Assembly (NCBI RefSeq): GCF_051175385.1
Contig: NZ_CP195106.1
Coordinates: 186,001-250,000, forward strand
Origin: Tundrisphaera lichenicola
GTDB lineage: Bacteria > Planctomycetota > Planctomycetia > Isosphaerales > Isosphaeraceae
Reading direction: 5' to 3'
DNA: 64,000 nucleotides
Shown: piece by piece, positions 17,619-27,418 of the stretch
How the letters are laid out: each line of letters opens with the position of its first letter
Numbering within the stretch: position 1 is the stretch's first letter
Made by a program: the position numbers and the translations under genes
The notes under the pieces: model-generated
Told to the model about the DNA's origin: nothing
Databases searched by the model: none
What the model saw: the letters and a program-made list of their open reading frames with translations, nothing else

Positions 17619-19148
17619 ATGGTCAATTCGGACGGTAAGTCAACCATGCTGGGACAATGGCGGATCGCCCTGAAGCAGGCGGAGGAGGCGGCCCGAGCCG
17701 GTCGCTTCGATGAGGCCCTGGCCCTGGCCTCGCGAGCCGACGTGGTGGATCATCACCACGCGGTCCAGCTCCGCGGCAAGCTGGCCATGGAACTGGTCGC
17801 CCGGGCCGGCCGCCGAGGCGAGGCCGACGACCTGGCCGGGGCGATCGACGACCTCCGGGTCGCCGAGGGGCTCGGAGCCCCCCCCGATGCCCTGGCCGCG
17901 GCCCGGCTGAGCCTGGCCGACCGAGTGGCCGTCGAGATCCGGGCCGACCTGGACGCCGGCGAGCCCGGACGGGTGGCCGAGCGGATCGAGGCCCTGGCCA
18001 AAGATAAGATCGGCGGCCCGGCCCTCCGGAGGGCCCGCGAGGTCGCCGAGGCCTGGCGGACGGCCCTGGACGAGGCGCGTCGGGGCGAGTTCGGCCGGGC
18101 TCACGAACAGCTCGACCGCGCCGAGCGATTGGCCGGGGGGACCGCCGGTCCCGCCCTGGCCGGGGCCCGTCGCGAGATCGAGGCCCGGCAGAAGCTGGCC
18201 TCGCCCAAGGTCGAGGCGCTCTATGCCGCGTTGGCCCAGGGACGCTGGGCCGAGACCCTGGCCGCCGCCGAGGCGGTCCTCGAAGTCATCGCCGAGCATC
18301 CCTCGGCCCGCCAGGCCCGGACCCGGGCCTGGCAGGAGATCGCCGCCATCAGCCCATCCTCGGCCACCCTCCCCGGCCGTGGTGGGCGAGTCATCCACGC
18401 CGGCCTCGGGGTCGACTCGCCGAACCCCCCGGCCGCCGCCGTCGTCCCGGCCTCGCGTCCCCTGGCCGACTTCGACGCTCCCCGAAGGCCCCGAGACATG
18501 AACCACATCCCGGCCCGAGCCCTGGCCCAGACCGGCTCGCCCGGCCCCAGGGGCCGCTTCCTCCTCTGGGTCGACACCGTCGGCGGCTATCTCGTCTGCC
18601 TGGACGACGAGGTGATCCTCGGCCGGGCCGGGACCGACTCGGACGCCGACGTCCCGCTCCTGGGAGACCTCTCCCGGCGGCATGCGGCCGTCGTCCGCGA
18701 CGGCGAGGGCTACGTCGTCCGCGCCATCAAGCCGACCTTCGTCAACAACCGACCGGTCGAGTCTGCCCCGCTCAAGGACGGCGACGTGATCCGGCTCGGC
18801 TCGACGATGGAGCTGGAATTCCACCAGCCCAGCCCGGTCAGCTCGACGGCCCGGCTCGACGTGGTCAGCCGTCACCGGCTCCCTTTGGCCGTCGATGGCG
18901 TGCTCCTGATGGCCGAGACCTGCATCGTGGGCTCGTCCCGCCAGGCCCATGTGCCGGCCCCCGGCCTGCACAACCCGGTCGTGCTCTACCGGCAGGGGGC
19001 GGGCCTCTGCTGCCGGGCCACCGGCGGATTCGAAGTCGACGGCCGGGCCTGCACCTCCCGGGCCCCCTTGACCTTGCAGTCGAGCGTCCTGGGCGAAGGC
19101 TTCTCCTTCAGCCTGGAACCGCTCGGGTCCCGGACCTCTCCGGTCTGA
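17619..19148 (+). CDS. FHA domain protein with helical N-terminal region
   Basis: A 509-residue protein. The N-terminal 250 residues are Ala/Arg/Glu-rich helical repeats resembling TPR-like motifs (ALKQAEEAARAGRFDEALAL, ALYAALAQGRWAETLAAAEA). A forkhead-associated domain follows (about 310-400) with the core GRAGTDSDADVPLLGDLSRR, H and FVNNRPV, which binds phosphothreonine. It lies 244 bases upstream of a Ser/Thr kinase gene on the same strand, a natural phosphorylation partner. The start at 17619 is preferred over GTG 17607 or ATG 17646, with some doubt. Confidence 0.85.
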   Translation: MVNSDGKSTMLGQWRIALKQAEEAARAGRFDEALALASRADVVDHHHAVQLRGKLAMELVARAGRRGEADDLAGAIDDLRVAEGLGAPPDALAAARLSLADRVAVEIRADLDAGEPGRVAERIEALAKDKIGGPALRRAREVAEAWRTALDEARRGEFGRAHEQLDRAERLAGGTAGPALAGARREIEARQKLASPKVEALYAALAQGRWAETLAAAEAVLEVIAEHPSARQARTRAWQEIAAISPSSATLPGRGGRVIHAGLGVDSPNPPAAAVVPASRPLADFDAPRRPRDMNHIPARALAQTGSPGPRGRFLLWVDTVGGYLVCLDDEVILGRAGTDSDADVPLLGDLSRRHAAVVRDGEGYVVRAIKPTFVNNRPVESAPLKDGDVIRLGSTMELEFHQPSPVSSTARLDVVSRHRLPLAVDGVLLMAETCIVGSSRQAHVPAPGLHNPVVLYRQGAGLCCRATGGFEVDGRACTSRAPLTLQSSVLGEGFSFSLEPLGSRTSPV

Positions 19149-19392
19149 TTCTCCTCCTGGGAGTCTCGGAGTTCAAATTTCAAGATTTCAGGATTTCAAA
19201 TCCGGGTCTCGGATCCCTTTGTTGACGGTGAAAAGTCCGAGATCTGAGATGCTCGATTTGAGATCGCGCCTCGCTTCCCCGGGTCCCTCTCCGAGCGGAC
19301 CAAGAACCCCGGCCCATCCGGGCGGATCGAAATCGAACGGTGGGCCCGAGGTCCGCAGCGGATATCGGGACGCATTGGGAGTGGAACCAGTG

Positions 19393-21297
19393 ATGAGCGC
19401 GAAGCCCCAAGTTAAGCCCGAAGCCCTGGATGAGACGATCGACTATCTCCATATCGAGGCGGGCCCCGATCGGCCCGAGGGGTCGCACGACATGCCCAGG
19501 ACCACGCCCCAGGGGCAGCACCGGTACACCTTCAGCTCCGGGGCACGCCCCCTGGAGGGCTACACGATCAAGCGGGCCATCGGCCGCGGTGGCTTCGGCG
19601 AGGTTTACTACGCCACCAGCGACTCCGGCAAGGAGGTCGCGCTGAAGCTGATCACCCGGAATCTCGAGATCGAGCGCCGGGGCGTCGCGCAGTGCATGAA
19701 CCTGAAATGTCCCAACCTGCTGGCCATCCACGACATCAAGACGAACGACACCGGCGACACCTTCGTCATCATGGAGTACGTCGCCGCCCCGAGCCTGGCC
19801 CACGTCCTGGCCCAGTATCCCGACGGGATGCCGCTGGACGAGGTCCGCGCCTGGCTCAAGGGGCTGGTCGAGGGCGTGGGCTATCTCCACGACCACGGGA
19901 TCGTCCACCGCGACCTCAAGCCCGCCAACCTGTTCATGGAAGAGGGCGTCGTCAAGATCGCCGACTACGGCCTCTCCAAGATGATCACCTCGCAGGCTCC
20001 CAGCAACCACTCCGAGAGCATCGGGACCTGCCACTACATGGCCCCCGAGATCTCGACCGGCAAGTACAACAAGCCGATCGACATCTACGCCATCGGCGTG
20101 ATCCTCTACGAGCTGATCACCGGTCGAGTCCCGTTCGAGGGGGAGTCGGTCGGCGAGGTCCTGATCAAGCACCTGACCACCCGGCCCGACCTCGCGATGC
20201 TCCCCGAGCCGTTCAAGACGATCATCGGCAAGGCCCTGGCCAAGGACCCCGCGCATCGGCCGAGCCGGGTCATCGACCTCCTGCCGCCCGGCGATGCGCC
20301 TCGGGCCCGGGATGTCCGCTTCATCGGCGAGGGGAAGCTGGCCGGCAACGCCCCCGGACCGGCCCCCTCTCCGAGGCCCAGCCCGCCCGATGACGGGATC
20401 CTCCGGATCACCGACGAGGAGCCGATCCACTACATCGGCCCCGACGTCCGGCCACCTCGGGGTCGGGTCGCCAGCTTCAACCCCTGGGCCCGTCGACCGC
20501 CTTCGCCCCCGCCGGCCCGACGCCCGGCCCCCCCGCAGCCTCGACCTGCCCAGGCGCCGCGTGCGGCCCAGCGGGTCCGCCTGGTCGCCCAGGGCCCGCT
20601 GACGCCCCCCGAGCCCCCGCCCACGCCTCCGGTCCTCCCCTCGGGGCGGCTCCGGGTGGCCGAGCTGGCCGGTTCGATGATCTGGGCCGCGGCCTGGTCG
20701 GCCCTCCTCAGTCTTCTGGCCGGCGGCCTGATGCAAATCGACCTCGCCCGGAACCCGCAGGATCTCGGCTACCTCTTCGCCCTGACCCTGGCGGGAAGCT
20801 GGTCGGTCCTGGCCGCCAGCAAGTCCTCCGAGGGGAAGACCGTCGAGCCGGTGACCCGTCGCCTGATCCAGCTCGCCGTCGGCGTGGTGGTCGGCCTGAT
20901 CGCCTACTTCCTGGCCGAGTGGCTGATGGTCGAGCCGACCGCGCCGGGCCGGGTCCTGGTCCGATTCCCGGCGCTCGATCGGCTCGGGTTGTCCTCGACC
21001 TCCGGGATCCTGGGCTTCGCCACCTTCTTCGGGCTGACCGGGCTGGGGGTGGATTGGTGGACCTTGACCGAACGCGACCGGAAGGCCCGGTTCCGGATCA
21101 TCCCGATGGCCAAGGCGGCGGTCCTGGCCGCGATCCCGGCGTTCCTGTTCTTCACGCCGGACCATCACCCGTACGCCATCCCGGCGGTGGTCCTGACCTC
21201 GGTCGTGGTCCAGCTCGCCAGCCCCTGGAGCGAGGCCGCGGCCCGATACGCCGACTACGTCCGCGCTTCGACCAAAAAGCGGGCCAAGGTCGCCTGA
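19393..21297 (+). CDS. membrane-bound Ser/Thr protein kinase
   Basis: A 634-residue Hanks-type kinase. The catalytic domain (about 55-305) has the glycine loop IGRGGFGEVYYA, the ATP-anchoring lysine in VALKLI, catalytic HRDLKPAN (H at 172) and DYG in place of DFG (KIADYGLSK), then APE in the activation segment. A Pro/Arg-rich linker (330-410) leads to four hydrophobic helices (about 425-605) at the C-terminus. The FHA gene upstream is a likely partner. ATG 19393 is chosen from its position just before the conserved region. Confidence 0.92.
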   Translation: MSAKPQVKPEALDETIDYLHIEAGPDRPEGSHDMPRTTPQGQHRYTFSSGARPLEGYTIKRAIGRGGFGEVYYATSDSGKEVALKLITRNLEIERRGVAQCMNLKCPNLLAIHDIKTNDTGDTFVIMEYVAAPSLAHVLAQYPDGMPLDEVRAWLKGLVEGVGYLHDHGIVHRDLKPANLFMEEGVVKIADYGLSKMITSQAPSNHSESIGTCHYMAPEISTGKYNKPIDIYAIGVILYELITGRVPFEGESVGEVLIKHLTTRPDLAMLPEPFKTIIGKALAKDPAHRPSRVIDLLPPGDAPRARDVRFIGEGKLAGNAPGPAPSPRPSPPDDGILRITDEEPIHYIGPDVRPPRGRVASFNPWARRPPSPPPARRPAPPQPRPAQAPRAAQRVRLVAQGPLTPPEPPPTPPVLPSGRLRVAELAGSMIWAAAWSALLSLLAGGLMQIDLARNPQDLGYLFALTLAGSWSVLAASKSSEGKTVEPVTRRLIQLAVGVVVGLIAYFLAEWLMVEPTAPGRVLVRFPALDRLGLSSTSGILGFATFFGLTGLGVDWWTLTERDRKARFRIIPMAKAAVLAAIPAFLFFTPDHHPYAIPAVVLTSVVVQLASPWSEAAARYADYVRASTKKRAKVA

Positions 21298-21347
21298 ATC
21301 GGGTGCCGAACTCCCATCTTCGAGATGGGGATGACCGAAAGGACGAT

Positions 21348-21384
21348 GGCCGAGGATCGATCGAGTAATCTCGGGTCCTCGGCC
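21348..21384 (+). terminator. terminator after the Ser/Thr kinase gene
   Basis: GGCCGAGGATC (21348-21358) pairs with GGTCCTCGGCC (21374-21384), one G-U pair, followed by the pyrimidine-rich TTCGCCTTTCCTT. Confidence 0.6.
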
Positions 21385-21547
21385 TTCGCCTTTCCTTCAT
21401 CAATCACCAATCATCGGCCATCCCGATGGCAATAAACGACTCGGTGGCGCGAATCACTTTCATGGGGACCGGCCCCCTCGCCCCGCACCCTCCGACCGGC
21501 GGAGGCCATGGGCCGGGAACTTCGGTAAGCTTAAGGATTGGACCGCG

Positions 21548-22474
21548 ATGAAAAAGCTCGCCCTCGTGACCCTGCTGGCCGTCGCCGCTTCGTGGCTCCT
21601 CTTCGAGGACCGGCCGCCGGTCGAAAACTTGGTATCCGGGACGACCCAGCAGCACTCCAGGTCTTTGATCCGGGGGCATGGCGGCTCGCGAATCCTCATC
21701 ATCGAGGATGAGGCCCCGCAGCCCCCGGCCCCCCCCGAGCCCCCGAGCTTCCCCGAGGGCATCCACGCCTTCGCGCCCCCCGAGCCGCCCAGCCCGCCCG
21801 AGGAGATCCGGATCGTCCGACGGCGGAAGGCCGATCGCGCCCGGTCGGGCCGGGTCTCGACGGTCCCCTCGACCGGCGAGATGCCCGAATGGTTCCCCAA
21901 GTCGGAAGATGAGGAGCTGGCCAAGGCTCGCCCCGACGGCGCCGGGACCCGGGTCCTGGTCGGCCGGCTCTCCGCCTCCGAGGACCGGGCCCGCCAGGAT
22001 CTCCGGAAGACCCTCGAACGCGAGGTTTCCGACTGGATTGCCGCCGACGTCCCGACCTCCTGGAAGGTCCCCGCCCCGCTGATCGACGAAATGGTCCGGG
22101 GCACTTACGTCCAGAAGGTCACCCGTGACCTCAAGCCCGCGATCGCCGATCTCGCCCCCAAGGCCGAGGCCCCCTCGACCGAGGAGCTGCCGGGCCTGGA
22201 GGATGTCTATACCCTGCATCGGGCCGGCCAGCAGCTCGACTTTTCCCCCTCGAACAAGGCCCGGATCGTCTCGACCTATCGCCGGGACCTCGCGACTCGC
22301 CGGATGCATCGGATGGGCGGCGGGCTGGCCCTGGCCCTGGGGCTCCTGGCCGTGATGACCGGATACATCCGCGCCGATGAGGCGACCCGGGGCTACTACA
22401 CCAACCGCCTCCGCCTGGCCGCCGTCGTCGGCCTGGGCGCCGCGGGCGTGGCCGCCTATCGGTTCCTGGGCTAA
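21548..22474 (+). CDS. membrane protein of unknown function
   Basis: A 308-residue protein with an N-terminal hydrophobic signal or anchor (LALVTLLAVAASWLL), a Pro/Glu-rich linker (55-90) and two C-terminal hydrophobic helices (LALALGLLAVMTGYI, then LAAVVGLGAAGVAAYRFLG). The middle is charged and helical. It heads a group of three small membrane protein genes on the plus strand that precede an ECF sigma factor. No family is recognised. Confidence 0.78.
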   Translation: MKKLALVTLLAVAASWLLFEDRPPVENLVSGTTQQHSRSLIRGHGGSRILIIEDEAPQPPAPPEPPSFPEGIHAFAPPEPPSPPEEIRIVRRRKADRARSGRVSTVPSTGEMPEWFPKSEDEELAKARPDGAGTRVLVGRLSASEDRARQDLRKTLEREVSDWIAADVPTSWKVPAPLIDEMVRGTYVQKVTRDLKPAIADLAPKAEAPSTEELPGLEDVYTLHRAGQQLDFSPSNKARIVSTYRRDLATRRMHRMGGGLALALGLLAVMTGYIRADEATRGYYTNRLRLAAVVGLGAAGVAAYRFLG

Positions 22475-22534
22475 GTCTTCCTTCGGATTGACCCCGCGAA
22501 TCTTGATCCCAACTCGAACCAGGAGCCCTCGAAG

Positions 22535-22900
22535 ATGAAGCCGTCGATAGCAGAACAGATCGGCGAAGGATTCCGGTGGGCCGTCGATCGGCTCCGCCAG
22601 GCCGAGGGCTGGCAACTCGCGCTGCTGGCCCTGGCCCTGGTCCTCCTGCTGCCGGTGGTCCCGGTGGTCCTCCTGCTGGTGATCGTGGCGGCCCTGGTCC
22701 TCTTCGGCCGGGCCTGGGTCCGAGAGTTCGCCTACCTGATGAGACTCCGCGACGACGCCTTCCCCGGCCAGCACGACAAGCTGATCTGGGCGATCCTGCT
22801 GATCGTCCTGCCCCCGGTGGGCGCCTGGCTGTTCGGCTCCTACCGGGAAGTCCACTGGCCCGAGGCCAAGCCCGGCCGGTCGGACGCGTTCGACTTCTGA
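22535..22900 (+). CDS. small membrane protein, paralogue of the next gene
   Basis: A 121-residue protein with a long hydrophobic hairpin (LALLALALVLLLPVVPVVLL onward) and a conserved C-terminal block: HDKLIW, then PPVGAWLFGSYREVHWPEA. The same block occurs in the neighbouring protein at 22931-23413 (HDKLAW, PAGVWLFGNFRKARWPEA), so the two arose by duplication. GGAGCC precedes ATG 22535. Function is unknown. Confidence 0.78.
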   Translation: MKPSIAEQIGEGFRWAVDRLRQAEGWQLALLALALVLLLPVVPVVLLLVIVAALVLFGRAWVREFAYLMRLRDDAFPGQHDKLIWAILLIVLPPVGAWLFGSYREVHWPEAKPGRSDAFDF

Positions 22901-22930
22901 GGATCCGGGACCGAATTGAGGACGACGATA

Positions 22931-23413
22931 ATGGGGCTGGCTGAGCTGATGATCTTCGCCCTGGTCCTGGTCCTCACGACGATCGCGGTGCCCTGGCTGA
23001 CCTTCGCCCTGGCGTCGCTCTTCTCCGGATTCCCGAGGCTCCGGCTCCACCAGGTCCTCGGGATCGTCGGGGTCTCGGCTTGGGTCCTCGGGTTCCTCGC
23101 CAGCCTCGGGCCGAGCGGCGGGACGGAGCTCCTGGTCTTCTTCACGACCGTCGTCATCCTCCTGGCCTTCGCCGGGATGTGGACCCGCGAGTTCCGCCTG
23201 CTGATGCTCCGAAGGGCCGACGAGTTCCCCGACCGGCACGACAAGCTGGCCTGGACCTTCGTCCTGACGGTGATGGCCCCGGCGGGTGTCTGGCTCTTCG
23301 GGAACTTCCGGAAAGCCCGATGGCCCGAGGCCATCAAGGCCGACCAGCCCCACCCGCTCGACGACCCGGAATCGAGCGACATCGGCGTGCCGGCCGGCTT
23401 CTCCACTTCGTGA
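22931..23413 (+). CDS. small membrane protein, paralogue of the previous gene
   Basis: A 160-residue protein with four predicted membrane helices. It shares the HDKL-W and WLFG-x2-R-x3-WPEA block with its neighbour but has two extra N-terminal helices. The ATG at 22931 is used, with GAGGA about 9 bases upstream; a TTG at 22916 would add five residues. Spacing to the preceding gene is 30 bases, so the two are probably co-transcribed. Confidence 0.78.
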   Translation: MGLAELMIFALVLVLTTIAVPWLTFALASLFSGFPRLRLHQVLGIVGVSAWVLGFLASLGPSGGTELLVFFTTVVILLAFAGMWTREFRLLMLRRADEFPDRHDKLAWTFVLTVMAPAGVWLFGNFRKARWPEAIKADQPHPLDDPESSDIGVPAGFSTS

Positions 23414-23538
23414 GGCCGGGCTGGCCCCGCCGAGACACTGGCGATCCCAAACGGATCGGGGCATAGGCAAGTCGCCCCCGCCTCGATTAGAATGAACCCG
23501 ATGTCCCGGACCCCGACCGAAGGCCCCAGGGCGAGCCG

Positions 23539-24168
23539 ATGGCCACAACGGACACCGAAGTCCTCCTGATCCGCCAGGTCCGCGATGGGGACGCCGGCGC
23601 CTGGCGCCAGCTCATCGAGCGGTACGAAGGACGGCTGATCGCCTTCGTCGATAGCCGGCTCCGCGACCGGGCCGCCAGCGAGGACGTGGTCCAGGAGACC
23701 TTCGTCGGCTTCCTGACCAGCCTCCCGCACTACGACGAGAAGCGCGACATGGAGGCGTACCTCTTCTCGATCGCCGCGCACAAGCTGACCGACCACCTGC
23801 GGAAGCAGGGGCGACGGCCGATCGACCAGTTCGGGTCGGACGACCACGGTCGACCGCTCGAAGAGGTCCCCGGCGGGGCTCGCGCCGCGTCGAGCATCGC
23901 CCGGAGCGGCGAGCGTCGCGAGGCCGAGGAACGCCTGCTCACCGATTCGATGGGCCAACTCGTCCGCGAGTGGCTCACCCGGGGCGACTTCGACCGGCTC
24001 CGTTGCCTGGAACTCCTGATCGTCAAGGGTTGGGCCAACAAGGATGTGGCGAAGTATCTTGGCCTGACCGAGCAGGCGGTGGCCAGCTACAAGTTCCAGA
24101 CCATCGGCCGGCTCAAGGACATGGCCCGCCGGGCCGGGATGAGCGTCGAACACCTGGGCGAGGGCTGA
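23539..24168 (+). CDS. ECF-type RNA polymerase sigma factor
   Basis: A 209-residue extracytoplasmic-function sigma factor. Region 2 is seen as WRQLIERYEGRLIAFV, ASEDVVQETFVGFLTSL and YLFSIAAHKLTDHLRK; region 4 as ELLIVKGWANKDVAKYLGL and EQAVASYKFQTIGRLK. The next gene, 4 bases downstream, encodes a small protein with a Cys/His motif that probably acts as its anti-sigma factor. Confidence 0.93.
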   Translation: MATTDTEVLLIRQVRDGDAGAWRQLIERYEGRLIAFVDSRLRDRAASEDVVQETFVGFLTSLPHYDEKRDMEAYLFSIAAHKLTDHLRKQGRRPIDQFGSDDHGRPLEEVPGGARAASSIARSGERREAEERLLTDSMGQLVREWLTRGDFDRLRCLELLIVKGWANKDVAKYLGLTEQAVASYKFQTIGRLKDMARRAGMSVEHLGEG

Positions 24169-24172
24169 TCCG

Positions 24173-24607
24173 ATGTCCGCCGAAGACCAAGCCATGATCG
24201 ACGTCGAGACGCTCCGGGCCTACCTCCTCGACGAACTACCCCCCGGGACCCTGGCCCGGGTCGAGAAGGCCCTGAGGGATTCGGCCGAGCTCCGGGCGCA
24301 GCTCGAAGACGTCCGACAGAACCGGTCCGAGGTCGGGCTGCACTCCCTCGGGGCCATCTGGCGGAGGTCCCGCCTGACCTGCCCGAGCCGCCAGCAACTC
24401 GGGAGCCTCCTGCTGGACGCCCTCGACCCCGACCTGGCCTCGTACCTGACCTTCCACATCGAGGTCGTGGAATGTCCCTATTGCCAGGCCAACCTGGCCG
24501 ACCTCAAGGTCAAGGCCGAGCCCTCCGCCCACGAGGCCCGGACGACCCGCCACCACAAGATCCTCCAGTCGAGCCGGCATCTCCTGGGGGAGGAAGGGCG
24601 AGGGTGA
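24173..24607 (+). CDS. putative anti-sigma factor for the ECF sigma
   Basis: A 144-residue soluble protein. A first cysteine in LTCPSRQQL is followed by a helix and then H-x5-C-x2-C (HIEVVECPYC), a zinc-binding-like pattern seen in planctomycete proteins encoded next to ECF sigma factors. The start lies 4 bases after the sigma gene, which implies co-translation. No membrane segment is seen, so it would act in the cytoplasm. Function is inferred from context and motif. Confidence 0.75.
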   Translation: MSAEDQAMIDVETLRAYLLDELPPGTLARVEKALRDSAELRAQLEDVRQNRSEVGLHSLGAIWRRSRLTCPSRQQLGSLLLDALDPDLASYLTFHIEVVECPYCQANLADLKVKAEPSAHEARTTRHHKILQSSRHLLGEEGRG

Positions 24608-24614
24608 TCTTCGA

Positions 24615-27137
24615 TCACTTCGGCCCGACCTTCGCCGGATCGGCGCCGGCGGGCTGGCCGTCCTCACCCAGCAGGGCGCAATCTCTGGGCGTGGTGGGGT
24701 CGGGTGGCTCCTTGGCCAGCCTCAAATCCTCGACCTTGCCGCCGGCCTCCCCGGTCAGCCGAACCCAGGCGTCGAAGTCGGCCGGGGCATCGGGGAAAGT
24801 TGCCCAGGGCTTGTCGGTGACCCGGTAGCGGGCGGCGTTGGCCTTCCATCGGATCGCCGAGTCCGGGCCGATCGGGGACTTCTCGTCCCCTTCGAGGCCC
24901 AGGAGTGTCTTGACCAGGAAGGCCGATCCGTTCACTTCGACCGCGAGCGGCGAGGCCGGCTTGAAGTCGCCGACGTCGAGGAAGGTGCCCGATCGGAACG
25001 AGCAATGCTCGACCGTGAGCCGAGCCCCCGCCCCCTGGCCGAACATCGAACGGACCCGGAGGGCCCGGCCCGTCGCCTCCTCGGCGGGTCGCGGGGACAG
25101 GAAGATCGACTCCTTCAGCGAGAGGGTCATGCCCGGCCCGGCGTGGGCGTCGAGCGTGGTCTCGAACCCCTCGAAGAGGCAGCCGACGATCGAGACGCTT
25201 CGCCCCTCGGCCAGGGCGAACCGAGAGCCTTCGGCCGGGCCGATCGCCCGGAAGACGCAGTTCTCGAAGGTCAGGTCCCGCTCGGCCTGGAAGGACGGGG
25301 CCTCCGAAGGGGTCTCGTAGCGGACCACGACCATCAGGCCCTGGATCTTGAGCGGGGCATTGACCAGGAACATCGGCCGATTTCCCTTGATCTGGATCTC
25401 CAGGACCGGCCTGGCCCCATCGGCGGCGCGGAGGGTCAGCGAGCCGTCGGGGATGCGAATCGGGTCGTCGCTGGAGATCCGACAGGTCGTCCCGGGGCCC
25501 AGGATGACCTCGCCCCCGGAGCGGTTCGAGGCGGCCTTGATGGCGTCGGGCAGGGTCTTGATCACCTGCGAGGACCCGTCGGGCAGCCGGACCACGATGT
25601 CGCCCCGGGCCAGCGGTTGCGAGCTGCGGGTCGGCCGGGTGCCGTCGGGCTGGACCTTCGGCCCGTTGGCGAATCCGGGGCCGGTGAGTGCGAGCCTGGC
25701 CAGCGTGGCAACGACGACCACGGCGAGGACCAGGGCCGCCACCCCGACCGCGATCAGGATTCCCCGGCGCTTCCAGTGGGCCGGGATCGGGGGGAGGGGT
25801 TTCCTGGGCCTTGGCGCGGGCTTGCGGCTCGCCAGGAGCGGTTCCCGGGGGCCGAGGTCGAGCGGTAGGAAAGAGTCGCCCCCGCCCCCCAGGGTCGAGG
25901 TCCCCGAAGGGTTCGATGGCGAGGGCTTCGATCCCGATGCGGATGTCCCCTCGGTCTCGGGTCCGGGATTCAGGGACGAGGCCCAGGAGCCGGGATCTCC
26001 GGGGGCCGGGGTGACCGCGACGACCTCGGTGGGGGACGAGGCCCGGACCCCGTCCGGTGGGGTCCGGGCCCGGGCCGTCGAGGACGCGGCGATCGGGGCC
26101 GAGGTCCAACCGCCACCCTCCAGGGCGTAGAGTTCCAGCGCCTGGGCGACCTCCAGCGGCGTCTGGTAACGCTCCTCGGGGAGCTTCCGCATCATCTTGC
26201 GGACCACCTCGGAGAGCCCTTCGGGCACGCCGGGGACCAGATCGGTCAGGGGCTCGGGGTCGTGGAGCTGGTGGGCGTATAGCTTCTCGGGCAGGCTGGC
26301 GACCGGGAAGGGGACCCGGCCGGCAATCATGTGGAAGATCGTGCATCCGAGCGAGTACAGGTCGGCCCGGGTGTCGACCGATCGCGAGTGCCGGGCCTGC
26401 TCGGGCGAGACGTAATCGAACGTCCCGACGGTGGCCCCGTCGCGGGTCACGTTGTCGGTGTCGTTCAGGTCGATCGCCAGCCCGAGGTCGGTCAGCTTGG
26501 CCGTGCCGTCCTTGGTGATCAGGATGTTGCAGGGGTTGACGTCGCGGTGGATCAGGTCCTTGAGCCGGGCATGCTCCAGGCCCAGGGCCACCTGCCGGGC
26601 CAGCCGGGCTGCGGTCGGCCAGGGGATCGAGCCGAGTTCCCCGATCACTTGCCCGACGTTCTTCCCCTCGATGTACTCCATCACCAGGTAGCGGATCCCG
26701 CCCGACTCCCCCTCGTCGTAGACCCGGACGAGGTTCTCGTGCTGGAGCTGGGCCCCGACCTTGGCCTCGCGCAGGAACCGGGTGATGGCCCGCGGGTTAT
26801 TCATCCGCTCCTGCGAGAGGATCTTCAGGGCCACCAGGCGATTCAGGCGGAGATCTCGGGCGAGGTAGACGCGACCCATCCCGCCCCGGCCGAGCAGGTC
26901 GAGCAGGACATATTTGTCGATCCGATACCCGTTGGACCGCCCCGCCAGGATCTGCTGGGCCTGCCAGAGCGTCAGCTTGCCCGAGGTGATTGTCTGGCGG
27001 GCCAGTCGCCGGTCGATGGCATCGGGCGTACGCTTCTCGGGAGGGATCTGCTCCCAGCAGGCGTCGAGGGCGGCCTCGTCGATCAGGGTGCTCTGGAGAG
27101 CCGCCTGGCGGAATCGTGACGCCTTGGGTTCGAGCAT
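24615..27137 (-). CDS. Ser/Thr kinase with C-terminal beta-helix-like domain
   Basis: An 840-residue protein. The kinase domain (about 76-335) has GRGGMGRVYLA (from residue 83), Lys105 in VALK and catalytic loop HRDVNPCN (197-204), where the usual catalytic-loop Lys of HRDLKPAN is Asn201; DLG replaces DFG. A Pro/Ser/Thr linker, one membrane helix (about 455-480) and an extracytoplasmic beta-rich region follow (about 520-800), which resembles a right-handed parallel beta-helix. It converges with the anti-sigma gene, ending 7 bases away. The kinase may be impaired or atypical. Confidence 0.9.
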   Translation of the reverse strand: MLEPKASRFRQAALQSTLIDEAALDACWEQIPPEKRTPDAIDRRLARQTITSGKLTLWQAQQILAGRSNGYRIDKYVLLDLLGRGGMGRVYLARDLRLNRLVALKILSQERMNNPRAITRFLREAKVGAQLQHENLVRVYDEGESGGIRYLVMEYIEGKNVGQVIGELGSIPWPTAARLARQVALGLEHARLKDLIHRDVNPCNILITKDGTAKLTDLGLAIDLNDTDNVTRDGATVGTFDYVSPEQARHSRSVDTRADLYSLGCTIFHMIAGRVPFPVASLPEKLYAHQLHDPEPLTDLVPGVPEGLSEVVRKMMRKLPEERYQTPLEVAQALELYALEGGGWTSAPIAASSTARARTPPDGVRASSPTEVVAVTPAPGDPGSWASSLNPGPETEGTSASGSKPSPSNPSGTSTLGGGGDSFLPLDLGPREPLLASRKPAPRPRKPLPPIPAHWKRRGILIAVGVAALVLAVVVVATLARLALTGPGFANGPKVQPDGTRPTRSSQPLARGDIVVRLPDGSSQVIKTLPDAIKAASNRSGGEVILGPGTTCRISSDDPIRIPDGSLTLRAADGARPVLEIQIKGNRPMFLVNAPLKIQGLMVVVRYETPSEAPSFQAERDLTFENCVFRAIGPAEGSRFALAEGRSVSIVGCLFEGFETTLDAHAGPGMTLSLKESIFLSPRPAEEATGRALRVRSMFGQGAGARLTVEHCSFRSGTFLDVGDFKPASPLAVEVNGSAFLVKTLLGLEGDEKSPIGPDSAIRWKANAARYRVTDKPWATFPDAPADFDAWVRLTGEAGGKVEDLRLAKEPPDPTTPRDCALLGEDGQPAGADPAKVGPK

Positions 27138-27418
27138 GGTGCGTCCTGGGCTCGGCGTCGGGCCGGCCCGATCCGATCCGGTCGGGGGGCAAGGGAATTG
27201 CGCATCACGATCTTCCCTAATCTAACTCTCCTGGAGAGAAGGAACAACCCCCCCCATGACAATCCAATCGTTGATCGATCGGGTGGTCATTTCCCGGATC
27301 GATCCCCGTCGATTGACCCGGCACGGACCTTGCTGCTAGCATGCTTTGTCGCCCTTCGACCAAACGGCCCGGGCGGTGAGATGCCGGTCCGGCCCGATGT
27401 CGAAGGGGGGAACGCGGG

